From Salinivirgaceae bacterium (lineage in GTDB: Bacteria > Bacteroidota > Bacteroidia > Bacteroidales > SZUA-534), in contig JAFVGW010000056.1 in the NCBI GenBank assembly GCA_017474765.1, positions 30,818-94,817 of the forward strand: DNA of 64,000 bases, given 5' to 3'. Shown here piece after piece: positions 28,229 through 36,382 of this stretch (within the stretch, counting starts at the first letter, position 1; every line of letters begins with the position of its first letter). A model generated the notes under the pieces. It did no database searches, was not told where the DNA came from, and saw nothing but the letters and a program-made list of their open reading frames with translations. Both the position numbers and the translations under genes were made by a program.

Positions 28229-29497
28229 TTATTCATTTGTAATAATTGAGTCGATTACTAAATCGGCAGTTGTGTCGGATTCAGTTATTTCGTCGGCATC
28301 AGAATGGTAAGTGTCGAATAAAGTTGTGTCGGTGGGCGATTTTGAATACAGAATATCAAGTAATTGCGTCATGGCAATACCTCCGCTGCGATTGCTTCCG
28401 TTGCGCAGTACAACAATGGTAGTGGTGTCGTGTGGTACACGTACAAGCATTGTTTTGAACCCATGCCACCAGCCGCTGTGGAATTGAATCGGGATGCTGT
28501 CGGCGTATGTGGTCAGTCGCCAGCCGTAGCCGTAGTTGGTGCCGAAGCGTATTCGGCGCCCCATCGGACGGAATGCCAATTGCAGTGTGTCGGGGTTGAT
28601 GATTTTGCCGGAATAGAGCCCTTGGTCCCAGCGGAAAAGGTCGGTGGCGGTTGAATATATGCCCTTGTCGCCCAAAAAATGGTCGAGATAGTTGTCGTCA
28701 GCAGGCGTGCGGCGGCTGACATATCCGATGGCTCGTGGCGGATAGTTGACGCATTGCATTGCGCGATAGGCGAATGTGTGCGTCATGCCCAACGGCTTGA
28801 AAATATTAGTTTCCAGGTAGTTTTCGAATTTCAACCCTGATACGGCCTCAACCACTGCGGCCAGAACCGCGTAACCGGTGTTGCTGTATTGAAACTGTCG
28901 GCCAGGGCGGAAATATCGGCCCGCATTTGCCTCAATTAGGTCAGCCACAATCTGTTGGTTGCTGAAATAAGGGTCGTTGAGCATCGGTTTTCGGTCGCAC
29001 AGGTAGTGATAGTTGGGCAGACCTGAGCGGTGCACAAGCAGTTGGTGGATGGTGATGTCAGGGTAGGGAAAGCCTGGCAGATAATTGGCAACATAGTCGT
29101 TGAGTTGCAGCTTGCCGCGCTCATAGAGTTGCAAGATGGCCACGGCAGTGAACTGCTTCGAAACCGATGCAAGTTGAAACGCCGTGGTGTCAGTGATTGG
29201 CTCGTTCTCAACAATGTTGGCCAGTCCGTAAGCTTGATCGTATAAAATGTTGTTTTTCTGCCCAATAAGAATCACACCGCTGAAATCGCCGCTTTGGATT
29301 TTTTTCTTGACAACATTATCAATGTTGGCCATCTGCTCATTGGTGATGGTGTAGTGGTTTTCTTTTTGCGGCTGCTCAACAACAATTGTTTCCGCTGGCT
29401 CGGAGCTGTTGGTTCGGTTGCCCAAGTGGCACACGACTACCATCAGCGCGGCGGCTACAAGCATCGGCCAAATTTGTTTTATGCAGTTTGTAATCAT
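28229..29497 (-). CDS. Serine hydrolase of the beta-lactamase/penicillin-binding protein-like family
   Basis: 422 residues from the ATG at 29495-29497. An N-terminal membrane anchor or signal (IWPMLVAAALMVVVCHLG) is followed by the beta-lactamase (PF00144) domain. The catalytic SxxK is SVSK (in FQLASVSKQFTA), the Tyr-x-Asn motif is YSN (in QFQYSNTGYAV), and HSG in FHSGWWHG is the third element. Members are periplasmic esterases, DD-peptidases or D-aminopeptidases; true beta-lactamase activity is not implied. A C-terminal Asp/Thr-rich tail of about 35 residues is extra. Monocistronic. Confidence 0.9.
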   Translation of the reverse strand: MITNCIKQIWPMLVAAALMVVVCHLGNRTNSSEPAETIVVEQPQKENHYTITNEQMANIDNVVKKKIQSGDFSGVILIGQKNNILYDQAYGLANIVENEPITDTTAFQLASVSKQFTAVAILQLYERGKLQLNDYVANYLPGFPYPDITIHQLLVHRSGLPNYHYLCDRKPMLNDPYFSNQQIVADLIEANAGRYFRPGRQFQYSNTGYAVLAAVVEAVSGLKFENYLETNIFKPLGMTHTFAYRAMQCVNYPPRAIGYVSRRTPADDNYLDHFLGDKGIYSTATDLFRWDQGLYSGKIINPDTLQLAFRPMGRRIRFGTNYGYGWRLTTYADSIPIQFHSGWWHGFKTMLVRVPHDTTTIVVLRNGSNRSGGIAMTQLLDILYSKSPTDTTLFDTYHSDADEITESDTTADLVIDSIITNE

Positions 29498-29515
29498 TGT
29501 TTTTTGATGTGGCTG

Positions 29516-29542
29516 CAAAGATAATCGCGATTAGAACGCAAA
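29516..29542 (-). promoter_or_regulatory. Probable promoter of the serine hydrolase
   Basis: On the minus strand: TTTG, 15 bases, TATCTTTG (29523-29516). The -7 element is exact but the spacing is shorter than usual. It lies 18 bases before the ATG. Confidence 0.5.
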
Positions 29543-29567
29543 TGACACCAATTGAGCAGATTTTAAC

Positions 29568-29597
29568 TTTTTAATATCCTAGGCTTTCGTACTTTTG
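29568..29597 (+). promoter_or_regulatory. Promoter of the flippase gene
   Basis: A T-rich -33 (TTTT within 29568-29572), 17-18 bases, then TACTTTTG (29590-29597), an exact -7 element. The inferred start near 29604 leaves room only for the TTG start at 29620. Confidence 0.6.
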
Positions 29598-29619
29598 CAC
29601 CGTTTTATCGCGAAAAAAC

Positions 29620-31065
29620 TTGAAACGCAAATTCATACTGAATCTGATTCTTGTTGTATTCCTTAACCTGCTGGTCAAGCCGTTCTGGGTTTTCGGAATC
29701 GACCGCACCGTGCAGAACGTGGTGGGTGCCGAACAGTACGGATTCTACTTTGCGCTGTTCAATTTCTCGCTCATTCTCAACATCTTGCTCGACCTGGGCA
29801 TCACCAACTACAACAACCGAAACATCTCGCAGAACGAGAGCGGACTGACGCTCAATTTTTCCAACATCTTCACACTCAGGCTCATTCTGGGCGTTTTCTA
29901 TTTTGAGGTGAGTATGGCCGTGGCGTGGCTCTGCAACTACAGCCGCCACCAAATGGCGATGTTGATGTTCTTGACGTTCAATCAGTTCCTGCTGGCGCTG
30001 ATTCTCTATTTGCGTTCCAATCTGGCTGGATTGCAACTCTTCAAAACCGACAGCATTGTCTCGGTGCTCGACCGCGTGGTTATGATTCTCATTTGCAGCC
30101 TGTTGCTGTGGGGAAATGTTACCAATCAGCCGTTCCGCATCGAGTGGTTTGTCTATGCGCAGACGGGCGCCTATCTGTTCACGGCGGTTGTGGCCTTTGT
30201 GCTGGTTTTCATCCACGCGCCCACGTTCCGCCCGACGTTCAACCTGCAGTTCTCGCTCGAAGTGTTGCGCAAGAGTTTTCCGTTTGCGCTGCTCACTCTG
30301 CTGATGTCGCTCTACAACCGCATCGACTCAGTGATGCTCGAGCGCCTTCTGCCCGACGGCAAGGTGCAGGCGGGCATCTACGCGCAGGCCTACCGCATAT
30401 CGGACGCCTGCTGTATGTTCGCTTTGCTGTTCGCCAATCTGCTGCTGCCGATGTTCTCGCGGATGATTAAGCAACGCGAGAATGTGGCTGGTCTGCTTCG
30501 GCTCTCGACCGTGGCAATGGCCGTGCCTGTGGTGGCTGGCGCCGCCGCGTGCGTCTTCTACCGTCGCCCGATTATGGACCTGCTCTACAGCAGCCACGCC
30601 GCCGAATCGGCACCGATTTTTGCACTGCTCATCAGCGGATTTGTGGCAATATCAATGGTTTATATCTACGGCACGCTGCTCACGGCCAACGGCAGCCTTC
30701 GCCAACTCAACATTGTGGCGTTCTGCGGAATGGTGTTCAACATTGCGATGAATTTTGTGCTGATACCGCGCTACGGAGCGCTTGGGGCGGCCATTGTGAG
30801 TCTTGCAACACAAAGTTTGACCGCTTTTGCCCAAATTGCCATTGCTTTTTCTATTTTTGGGCTCAAATTTCGAGGGCGTACGCAATTCATGCTTTTGCTT
30901 TACGTTTTAGGTATTGCAGCCTTCGGTTTCGCTTCAACGAATCTGCCATTCGGCTGGTACGGCAACGCACTGATAATGTTTGCCGTATCGGGCTTGTGGG
31001 CTTTTGCGTTGCGGCTTGTCAGAATAAATGATTTTTTGACGCTGGTGAAAACAAAAAGTGAATGA
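29620..31065 (+). CDS. Polysaccharide/lipid-linked oligosaccharide flippase (MATE/Wzx-like)
   Basis: 481 residues with about 12-14 predicted membrane helices spread along the whole chain (for example FALFNFSLILNILLDLGI, ALLTLLMSLYNRIDSVML, IVAFCGMVFNIAMNFVLIP). The order and the GIYAQAYRISDACCMFALLF segment fit the polysaccharide-biosynthesis exporter family of the MOP superfamily, which flips lipid-linked sugars across the inner membrane. The start appears to be TTG at 29620: the first in-frame ATG is about 100 codons in and would remove several helices, and the promoter lies just upstream. It is followed by the GT117-type protein, consistent with envelope glycan work. Confidence 0.87.
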   Translation: MKRKFILNLILVVFLNLLVKPFWVFGIDRTVQNVVGAEQYGFYFALFNFSLILNILLDLGITNYNNRNISQNESGLTLNFSNIFTLRLILGVFYFEVSMAVAWLCNYSRHQMAMLMFLTFNQFLLALILYLRSNLAGLQLFKTDSIVSVLDRVVMILICSLLLWGNVTNQPFRIEWFVYAQTGAYLFTAVVAFVLVFIHAPTFRPTFNLQFSLEVLRKSFPFALLTLLMSLYNRIDSVMLERLLPDGKVQAGIYAQAYRISDACCMFALLFANLLLPMFSRMIKQRENVAGLLRLSTVAMAVPVVAGAAACVFYRRPIMDLLYSSHAAESAPIFALLISGFVAISMVYIYGTLLTANGSLRQLNIVAFCGMVFNIAMNFVLIPRYGALGAAIVSLATQSLTAFAQIAIAFSIFGLKFRGRTQFMLLLYVLGIAAFGFASTNLPFGWYGNALIMFAVSGLWAFALRLVRINDFLTLVKTKSE

Positions 31066-31169
31066 TAAGATGAATCGGTGAAATGAATAATCGGTCAATC
31101 GATTAACATAAAACTTAAAACTCAAATTACTTAGAACTTAGAACTTAAATAACTTATAACTGAATAGAA
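31066..31169. repeat. AT-rich low-complexity spacer
   Basis: 104 bases made of recurring words such as GATGAATCGGTGAAATG, AATCGGTCAATCG, AACTTAAAACTC and ACTTAGAACTTAGAACTT. Similar wording occurs at 59150-59300. No gene and no clear promoter. Confidence 0.5.
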
Positions 31170-34157
31170 ATGAAGTTTCAAAAACTCAACCTCATCATCG
31201 GTTGGATAACATTCGCCATTGCTTCGGCGGTGTACATTGCAACCATTGAGCCGACAGCCAGTTTCTGGGATTGCGGCGAATTCATAGCCACAGGCTACAA
31301 ACTCGAAGTGGGGCACCCCCCTGGCGCACCGTTCTTTATGCTGATGACCAAATTCTTCAGCCTGTTCGCTGGTGGCGATGTCACGAAAGTGGCAATGTGG
31401 GCCAACATTATGTCGGCTTTGGCTTCGGGCGGAACCATCCTGTTCCTGTTCTGGACCATCACCCATCTGGGCCGCCGCCTGACCCGCAAAAACGCCGACG
31501 AACTGTCGCTTGGTTGGCAGATTGCAATTTTGGGAAGTGCTTTCATCGGCTCGCTGGCCTACACATTCTCTGACACGTTCTGGTTCTCGGCTGTTGAGGG
31601 CGAAGTTTACGCATCGTCGTCGCTGTTGACGGCATTTGTGTTCTGGGCCATTCTAAAATGGAGTGATGTGGCCGATGAGAAATACAGCAACCGCTGGCTG
31701 GTGCTAATTGCCTATACGATAGGTATTTCGATTGGCGTCCATCTGCTTAACCTGCTGACCATTCCAGCCATTGCCCTGGTTTACTATTTCAAGAAGAACA
31801 GCACCGTCACTCCGAAGGGCGTGATTGTGGCTCTGCTTGTGTCGTGTGTCATTTTGGGCGGCGCCATGTGGGGCATCATTCCTGGAGTTGTGAAACTCGG
31901 ATTTTTCTTCGACCGCATATTTGTCAACGGCTTCGGTCTGGGCTACAACAGCGGCCTTCTGTTCATGATTGTGCTGCTGGCAGGACTGTTCACCTGGGGC
32001 ATCATCTACACCCAAAAACAGAACAAGTCTGTCTGGAACACCGTTCTGCTGGCGGTGGCAATGCTGCTCATCGGCTACGGCTCGTATGCAACCATTGTTA
32101 TTCGTTCGCTGGCAACTCCGCCCATCGATCAGAACGACCCTGAAGACGCCTACTCGCTGCTGAGTTATCTGAACCGCGACCAGTACGGCAGTTGCCCGCT
32201 CATCTACGGTCAGTACTACAACGCGCCCGTCAACCTCGACGACCCCTACAAACACACAGGCAAAACCTGGGTGCAGAAGGACGGCAAATATGTTGAGGGT
32301 AACGACAAAATCGAGTACAACTATAATAAGGCCATGTGCACCATCTTCCCGCGAATGTGGAGCAGCAAGGCCGAGCACGTTGAGGACTACAAATACTGGG
32401 GCAACATCAAGGGCCGCAAGGTAAAAGTCCGCAACAATCAAGGCGAGATGGAGACAATGGTGAAGCCGACCTTCGGCGAGAACCTGCGATACTTCCTGCG
32501 CTATCAGTGCGGATTCATGTATTTCCGCTACTTCATGTGGAACTTTGTTGGCCGCCAGAACGACATTCAGGGTGATGGCGACAACATGAGCGGCAACTGG
32601 ATTAGCGGCATCAAGTTCCTCGACGAGATGCGCCTCGGCCCGCAAGACAACCTGCCGTCGGAATACGCCAACAACCGCGCCACCAACAAATACTATTTCC
32701 TGCCGCTCATCTTGGGCTTGATAGGACTTTTCTATCAACTCAAACGCGACAAGAAGAACTTCTGGGTTGTGATGGCGCTCTTCGTCCTCACTGGTCTGGC
32801 CATTGTGGTCTATCTGAACCAGTATCCGCGCCAGCCGCGTGAGCGTGACTATGCCTACGCTGGCTCGTTCTACGCTTTCGCCGTTTGGATTGGACTTGGC
32901 GTGATGGCCGTTTACGAGTGGCTGAACAAGGCAACAAAAGAAGTGCCGTCGGCAGCGGTGGCAACGGGCATCTGCCTGTTCATTCCTGGCATTATGTGCG
33001 CCCAAAACTGGGACGACCACGACCGCAGCAACCGCTACATCTGCCATGATGTGGCATGGAACTACCTGCAGTCGTGCGAGCCGAACGCCATCATCTTCAC
33101 CAACGGCGACAACGACACCTTCCCCTTGTGGTACATTCAGGAGGTTGAGGGTGTCCGCACCGACGTGCGCGTCATCTGCCTGCCCTACCTCATCACCGAC
33201 TGGTACATCGACCAAATGAAGTCGAAATACTACGATAGCGAGCCTGTGCCGTTCAGCATGACTCATAGCCAGTATGAGACTGGCACGCGCGACCAACTGC
33301 CTGTATATGACAAGATTAAAGATGCACAAGAACTGAAGGAAGTCATCAACTTCATCAAGAGCGACAACCCGCAGACGCGCCTGACAACCAACTACAACGA
33401 GACCATCGACTACTTCCCGACAAAGAAGTTGAAGATGACCATCGACAAGAGCGACATCTTGGCCAAAGGCGTTGTGAAAGAGAAAGATGCCGACCAGATT
33501 GTTGATGAGATGAACTGGAGCCTGACATCGCGCTACATTCTGAAGAACGACCTGATGATTCTCGACCTTGTGGCCAATGCCAACTGGGAGCGCCCGATTT
33601 ACTTCGTTTCGGTTGGTCCTGGCAACGACACCAACCTGCGCGACTATTTCCAATGCGAGGGATTTGCCTACCGCCTTGTGCCCATCAAGACCAAGTATGA
33701 CATGATGAGCGTTGGCCGCATCGATACCGATGTGCTCTACGACAACATGATGAACAAGTTCCGCTGGGGCAACATGGGCGACCCGAAGGTTTATCTCGAC
33801 GAAAACATCCGCCGCACCCTGCAGATTGTGAAGTTGCGCAACAACTTCGGCCGTCTGGCCATCGCTCTTGAGCAGGAAGGCAAACACGACTCGGCCATTA
33901 CCGTAATCAACCGCTGCCTTGAGGTGCTGCCCATCGAGAAAGTGCGCTTGACCTACTATGACTCAAAGTTCATCGACGCGCTGTTTGAGTGCAACTATCC
34001 GCAGGCGGGCGAGATTGCAACCAACATCTTCAACACCGCCTACAACGACCTGCTCTACTACGGACAACTGCCTGCGCCGTTCTACGCATCGAACGACAGC
34101 AAGCGCCAGATGTGCATGGTGAACGCACAGTGGATTCTCGAAACACTGCAAAACTGA
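31170..34157 (+). CDS. DUF2723 membrane protein (GT117-type protein O-glycosyltransferase-like), apparently frameshifted near its end
   Basis: 995 residues as read. The N-terminal 540 residues hold about ten to eleven membrane helices with the DUF2723 signatures EPTASFWDCGEFIATGYKL and GHPPGAPF. WDCGE resembles the acidic first-loop motif of GT-C glycosyltransferases, and CAZy places this family in GT117. A large periplasmic C-terminal region follows (NGDNDTFPLWYIQEVEGVR, a conserved phrase). The frame stops at 34155-34157. The next 100 bases in another frame continue with a plausible C-terminus (TELYNELNTVFAEMYSIY). One extra A in the A run at 34150-34153 would join them and extend the protein to 34264. 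Confidence 0.88.
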   Translation: MKFQKLNLIIGWITFAIASAVYIATIEPTASFWDCGEFIATGYKLEVGHPPGAPFFMLMTKFFSLFAGGDVTKVAMWANIMSALASGGTILFLFWTITHLGRRLTRKNADELSLGWQIAILGSAFIGSLAYTFSDTFWFSAVEGEVYASSSLLTAFVFWAILKWSDVADEKYSNRWLVLIAYTIGISIGVHLLNLLTIPAIALVYYFKKNSTVTPKGVIVALLVSCVILGGAMWGIIPGVVKLGFFFDRIFVNGFGLGYNSGLLFMIVLLAGLFTWGIIYTQKQNKSVWNTVLLAVAMLLIGYGSYATIVIRSLATPPIDQNDPEDAYSLLSYLNRDQYGSCPLIYGQYYNAPVNLDDPYKHTGKTWVQKDGKYVEGNDKIEYNYNKAMCTIFPRMWSSKAEHVEDYKYWGNIKGRKVKVRNNQGEMETMVKPTFGENLRYFLRYQCGFMYFRYFMWNFVGRQNDIQGDGDNMSGNWISGIKFLDEMRLGPQDNLPSEYANNRATNKYYFLPLILGLIGLFYQLKRDKKNFWVVMALFVLTGLAIVVYLNQYPRQPRERDYAYAGSFYAFAVWIGLGVMAVYEWLNKATKEVPSAAVATGICLFIPGIMCAQNWDDHDRSNRYICHDVAWNYLQSCEPNAIIFTNGDNDTFPLWYIQEVEGVRTDVRVICLPYLITDWYIDQMKSKYYDSEPVPFSMTHSQYETGTRDQLPVYDKIKDAQELKEVINFIKSDNPQTRLTTNYNETIDYFPTKKLKMTIDKSDILAKGVVKEKDADQIVDEMNWSLTSRYILKNDLMILDLVANANWERPIYFVSVGPGNDTNLRDYFQCEGFAYRLVPIKTKYDMMSVGRIDTDVLYDNMMNKFRWGNMGDPKVYLDENIRRTLQIVKLRNNFGRLAIALEQEGKHDSAITVINRCLEVLPIEKVRLTYYDSKFIDALFECNYPQAGEIATNIFNTAYNDLLYYGQLPAPFYASNDSKRQMCMVNAQWILETLQN

Positions 34158-34264
34158 AGCAGACCGAACTGTACAACGAGTTGAACACAGTGTTCGCCGA
34201 AATGTATAGCATCTACAGCGGCGGCATGACACCAACTGCTGTCAGAAATCTGGAACGCAGATAA
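34151..34264 (+). other. Displaced C-terminal coding segment of the DUF2723 gene
   Basis: In the +1-shifted frame this segment reads KLKQTELYNELNTVFAEM and on to NLERR, then stops at 34262-34264. Its helical, charged character matches the end of the preceding protein better than random antisense. A one-base indel in CAAAAC (34149-34154), real or a sequencing or assembly error, explains it. Confidence 0.65.
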
Positions 34265-34286
34265 TAGTAAGACGATTCGATAAGAA

Positions 34287-34320
34287 AACCGCAATCAGTT
34301 TTTTCTGGTTGCGGTTTTTT
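34287..34320 (+). terminator. Intrinsic terminator after the DUF2723 gene
   Basis: A 12-bp stem starting AACCGCAATCAG at 34287 (one G-T pair), a T-rich loop, and six T at 34315-34320. It follows the shifted-frame stop (34264) closely, which supports 34264 as the true gene end. Confidence 0.85.
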
Positions 34321-34416
34321 GTTGGTTTGAGATTGTGGAAAAGTCAAAAATGTTCGCTGCGCACAAATTGAATTTTGTCGGCTCCTTGGATGGTGAGTTT
34401 TAGGAGTTGCTGGTTA

Positions 34417-35457
34417 TCATTTATCAACAAACTTCGCGGCAAGCAATTGTTTTGCCCGTTTCAATTCGGCAATCACCGCATCGCACCAAGCGTCAAACTC
34501 CTGGTCTTCAATCTGATACTCGGGGTGCGAGAGCACAAACTCAATGGTGCGGCGCACGCCCTGGTCGAAGCGGACGGTGGCGCAGAAGTCGGGAACGGCG
34601 CGCTTCAGTTTGCTGTTGTCGAACACAACTGAATTGGCTTTGTCGCCAAGCAGGCTTCCAGTGAAATCGTAGTTGCTGACGGCTGCCAAAAAATCGGAAG
34701 CGACATAATATGGTTTGAACTCGACGCCGAGGCAGTCGGCAATGGTTTGATAGGCCTGGTTCCACGTAACGGTCTCGTCGGAGGTTATCTGGAACACCTC
34801 GCCAATGGCGTGCGCGTTGCCCATCAGCCCGACGAATCCCTTTGCAAAATCGCTGTTGTGGGTGAAGGTCCAGAGCGAGGTGCCGTCGCCGTGCAGAATG
34901 ACGGGTTTGCCGTCGAGCATCCGCTTTATGACCTGCCAACTGCCGTTGCGGCCGTAAACGCCAAGCGGAACCGAGCGCTCGTCGTAGGTGTGGCTCGGGC
35001 GGATAATGGTTACAGGGAAGCGTTCGTCGCGATATTTGCGCATCAGAAAATCCTCAATCGCTATTTTGTTGCGCGAGTACTGCCAGTAAGGGTTTGCGAG
35101 CGGCGTGCTCTCGGTTATCAGGTAGTTTGCAAGCGGTTTCTGGTAGGCTGAGGCCGAACTGATAACCATAAACTGCCGCGTGCGGTTGCGGAAAAGCCGA
35201 TAGTCGCGCTCAATCTGCTGCGGCTCGAAGCAAATGAAATCGCACACGCAGTCGAACGACATCTCTGCCAGTTTGGCCGACACTTCGGCCTCGTTGTTCA
35301 CGTCGCTCACCACAATCGAGCGGACATTTTTTGGCAGAACACTGTTGCGGTTGCCGCGGTTCAAGACATACAATTCCCAATCTTCAGTTTCCGACAGCCG
35401 CCTGGTTATGGCCGTGCTAATGGTGCCTGTGCCGCCAATGAATAATGCTTTTTTCAT
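34417..35457 (-). CDS. NAD-dependent epimerase/dehydratase (extended SDR)
   Basis: 346 residues from the ATG at 35455-35457. The N-terminal nucleotide-binding loop is FIGGTGTISTAI, a GxxGxxS variant of the usual GxxGxxG. A Rossmann fold follows, with SSASAYQKP as the serine-motif region, the YSRNKIAIED segment supplying the Tyr-xxx-Lys type pair, and IIRPSHTYDERSVPLG downstream. Members act on nucleotide sugars or related metabolites; the substrate is not evident. The frame is open upstream to 35520 but the ATG just before the glycine loop is the natural start. Single gene. Confidence 0.85.
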   Translation of the reverse strand: MKKALFIGGTGTISTAITRRLSETEDWELYVLNRGNRNSVLPKNVRSIVVSDVNNEAEVSAKLAEMSFDCVCDFICFEPQQIERDYRLFRNRTRQFMVISSASAYQKPLANYLITESTPLANPYWQYSRNKIAIEDFLMRKYRDERFPVTIIRPSHTYDERSVPLGVYGRNGSWQVIKRMLDGKPVILHGDGTSLWTFTHNSDFAKGFVGLMGNAHAIGEVFQITSDETVTWNQAYQTIADCLGVEFKPYYVASDFLAAVSNYDFTGSLLGDKANSVVFDNSKLKRAVPDFCATVRFDQGVRRTIEFVLSHPEYQIEDQEFDAWCDAVIAELKRAKQLLAAKFVDK

Positions 35458-35548
35458 AACCGATAATTTTTTAACGGGTACAATATCAGCAAAATTCGGG
35501 TATCGGGCAACAAGTGGCAAAAATTAGTTTAAAGGTGAGATACGTTTT

Positions 35549-35962
35549 TTATGAGTTGTTCTTTAGGTAGAATTCATCAAGAGTAATCACTGATACTTTG
35601 GGGAACGGGATTTCTTTCAGGTGGCTGAAGTGGTGGTCGTCGGAAACAATGTAATCGGCATCGGCGGTAATTGCGCAGTCAACAAATTTGTCATCGTCTT
35701 TGTCAACATCGCGCAGCAAATGGAATTTGAAAAACGACTCGCTGCGATAAGTCATCGGGTGGCGGGCAATGGCTTCAACCACATTGTGGGCTATTTCGGG
35801 CGAGGTAAGCATTGACAGAATTTCCTCATATTCCGTCAATATCTCGTTGCTGACGCACAGACGGAATCTGCCCGCAAGAAAATCTGTCCAGATATTGTGG
35901 TATTGGCTTTTACTCGGCAAAATCTGAATCAGACAGTTGGTATCTAAAACAATGTGGCGCAT
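35549..35962 (-). CDS. PIN-domain toxin (COG1569-like)
   Basis: 137 residues. PIN acidic residues are visible: Asp in MRHIVLDTNCLIQ, Glu in NEILTEYEEIL, the DVDKDDDKFVDCAI cluster and VSDDHHF. The pattern fits the 'putative PIN-family toxin' group COG1569 rather than classical VapC. Its ATG overlaps the antitoxin TGA by one base, so translation is coupled. Confidence 0.87.
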   Translation of the reverse strand: MRHIVLDTNCLIQILPSKSQYHNIWTDFLAGRFRLCVSNEILTEYEEILSMLTSPEIAHNVVEAIARHPMTYRSESFFKFHLLRDVDKDDDKFVDCAITADADYIVSDDHHFSHLKEIPFPKVSVITLDEFYLKNNS

Positions 35963-36174
35963 CAGTTATAGGGTGTACGCAAGTGTTTGCCGCGCAGTTC
36001 ATCCAATTTGGATTGATTGAGTTTGCCTTCGTCCCATAGTTTGTCGATTGCACGTTGCGCGCGCTCGGCAAAAAACTTTGAAAGAGTCATTCGCAAATCG
36101 TCCAAATCCTCTTGCGAAGCGACATTGGCTGCCGCATTCATAATTTCCAGTTGAGCAATTTCCGCGTATCCCAT
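35962..36174 (-). CDS. Antitoxin of the second PIN pair
   Basis: 70 residues from the ATG at 36172-36174 (MGYAEIAQLEIMN). Mostly helical with a charged tail (RAIDKLWDEGKLNQSKLDEL) typical of antitoxins that precede COG1569 PIN toxins. Longer frames upstream run into the promoter. Assigned by position and size; the DNA-binding fold is not obvious from sequence. Confidence 0.72.
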   Translation of the reverse strand: MGYAEIAQLEIMNAAANVASQEDLDDLRMTLSKFFAERAQRAIDKLWDEGKLNQSKLDELRGKHLRTPYN

Positions 36175-36196
36175 AGTGTCAGTCTGTTTTATTTTG

Positions 36197-36229
36197 TAAA
36201 AGTACATATTTTCACGCAGATAACACAAA
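36197..36229 (-). promoter_or_regulatory. Promoter of the second toxin-antitoxin pair
   Basis: On the minus strand: TTTG, 21 bases, TACTTTTA (one change from TAnnTTTG), 22 bases before the antitoxin ATG. Confidence 0.55.
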
Positions 36230-36288
36230 GTTTTTATCATTTAGCGTTTTTCTCCGCTGTAGACCGCAACACAACTCAATTCTTCACG

Positions 36289-36348
36289 CATTCAATCCTT
36301 CTCTCATTCAATCCTTCAATCCTTCACACCCCCCATCCTTCAATCCTT
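36289..36348. repeat. TTCAATCCTT word repeat before lepA
   Basis: Four copies of TTCAATCCTT begin at 36291, 36307, 36315 and 36339, some overlapping, in a C/T-rich stretch. A -7-like TATCTTTG (36357-36364) follows, 18 bases before lepA. Slippage-derived spacer DNA is the simplest reading. Confidence 0.65.
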
Positions 36349-36382
36349 AAAATGATTATCTTTGCGCTCTAAAAATCTGCAA

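Noticed and set aside
28229..29497. Antibiotic-resistance beta-lactamase
   Set aside because: The motifs fit the broad serine-hydrolase family (SVSK, YSN, HSG) but not the KTG-type third motif of resistance enzymes; no mobile context.
31704..33887. A 727-codon open frame on the minus strand opposite the DUF2723 gene
   Set aside because: It lies wholly antisense to a conserved gene and reads as Val/His/Ala-rich sequence typical of the complementary codon bias; no domain, signal or start context.
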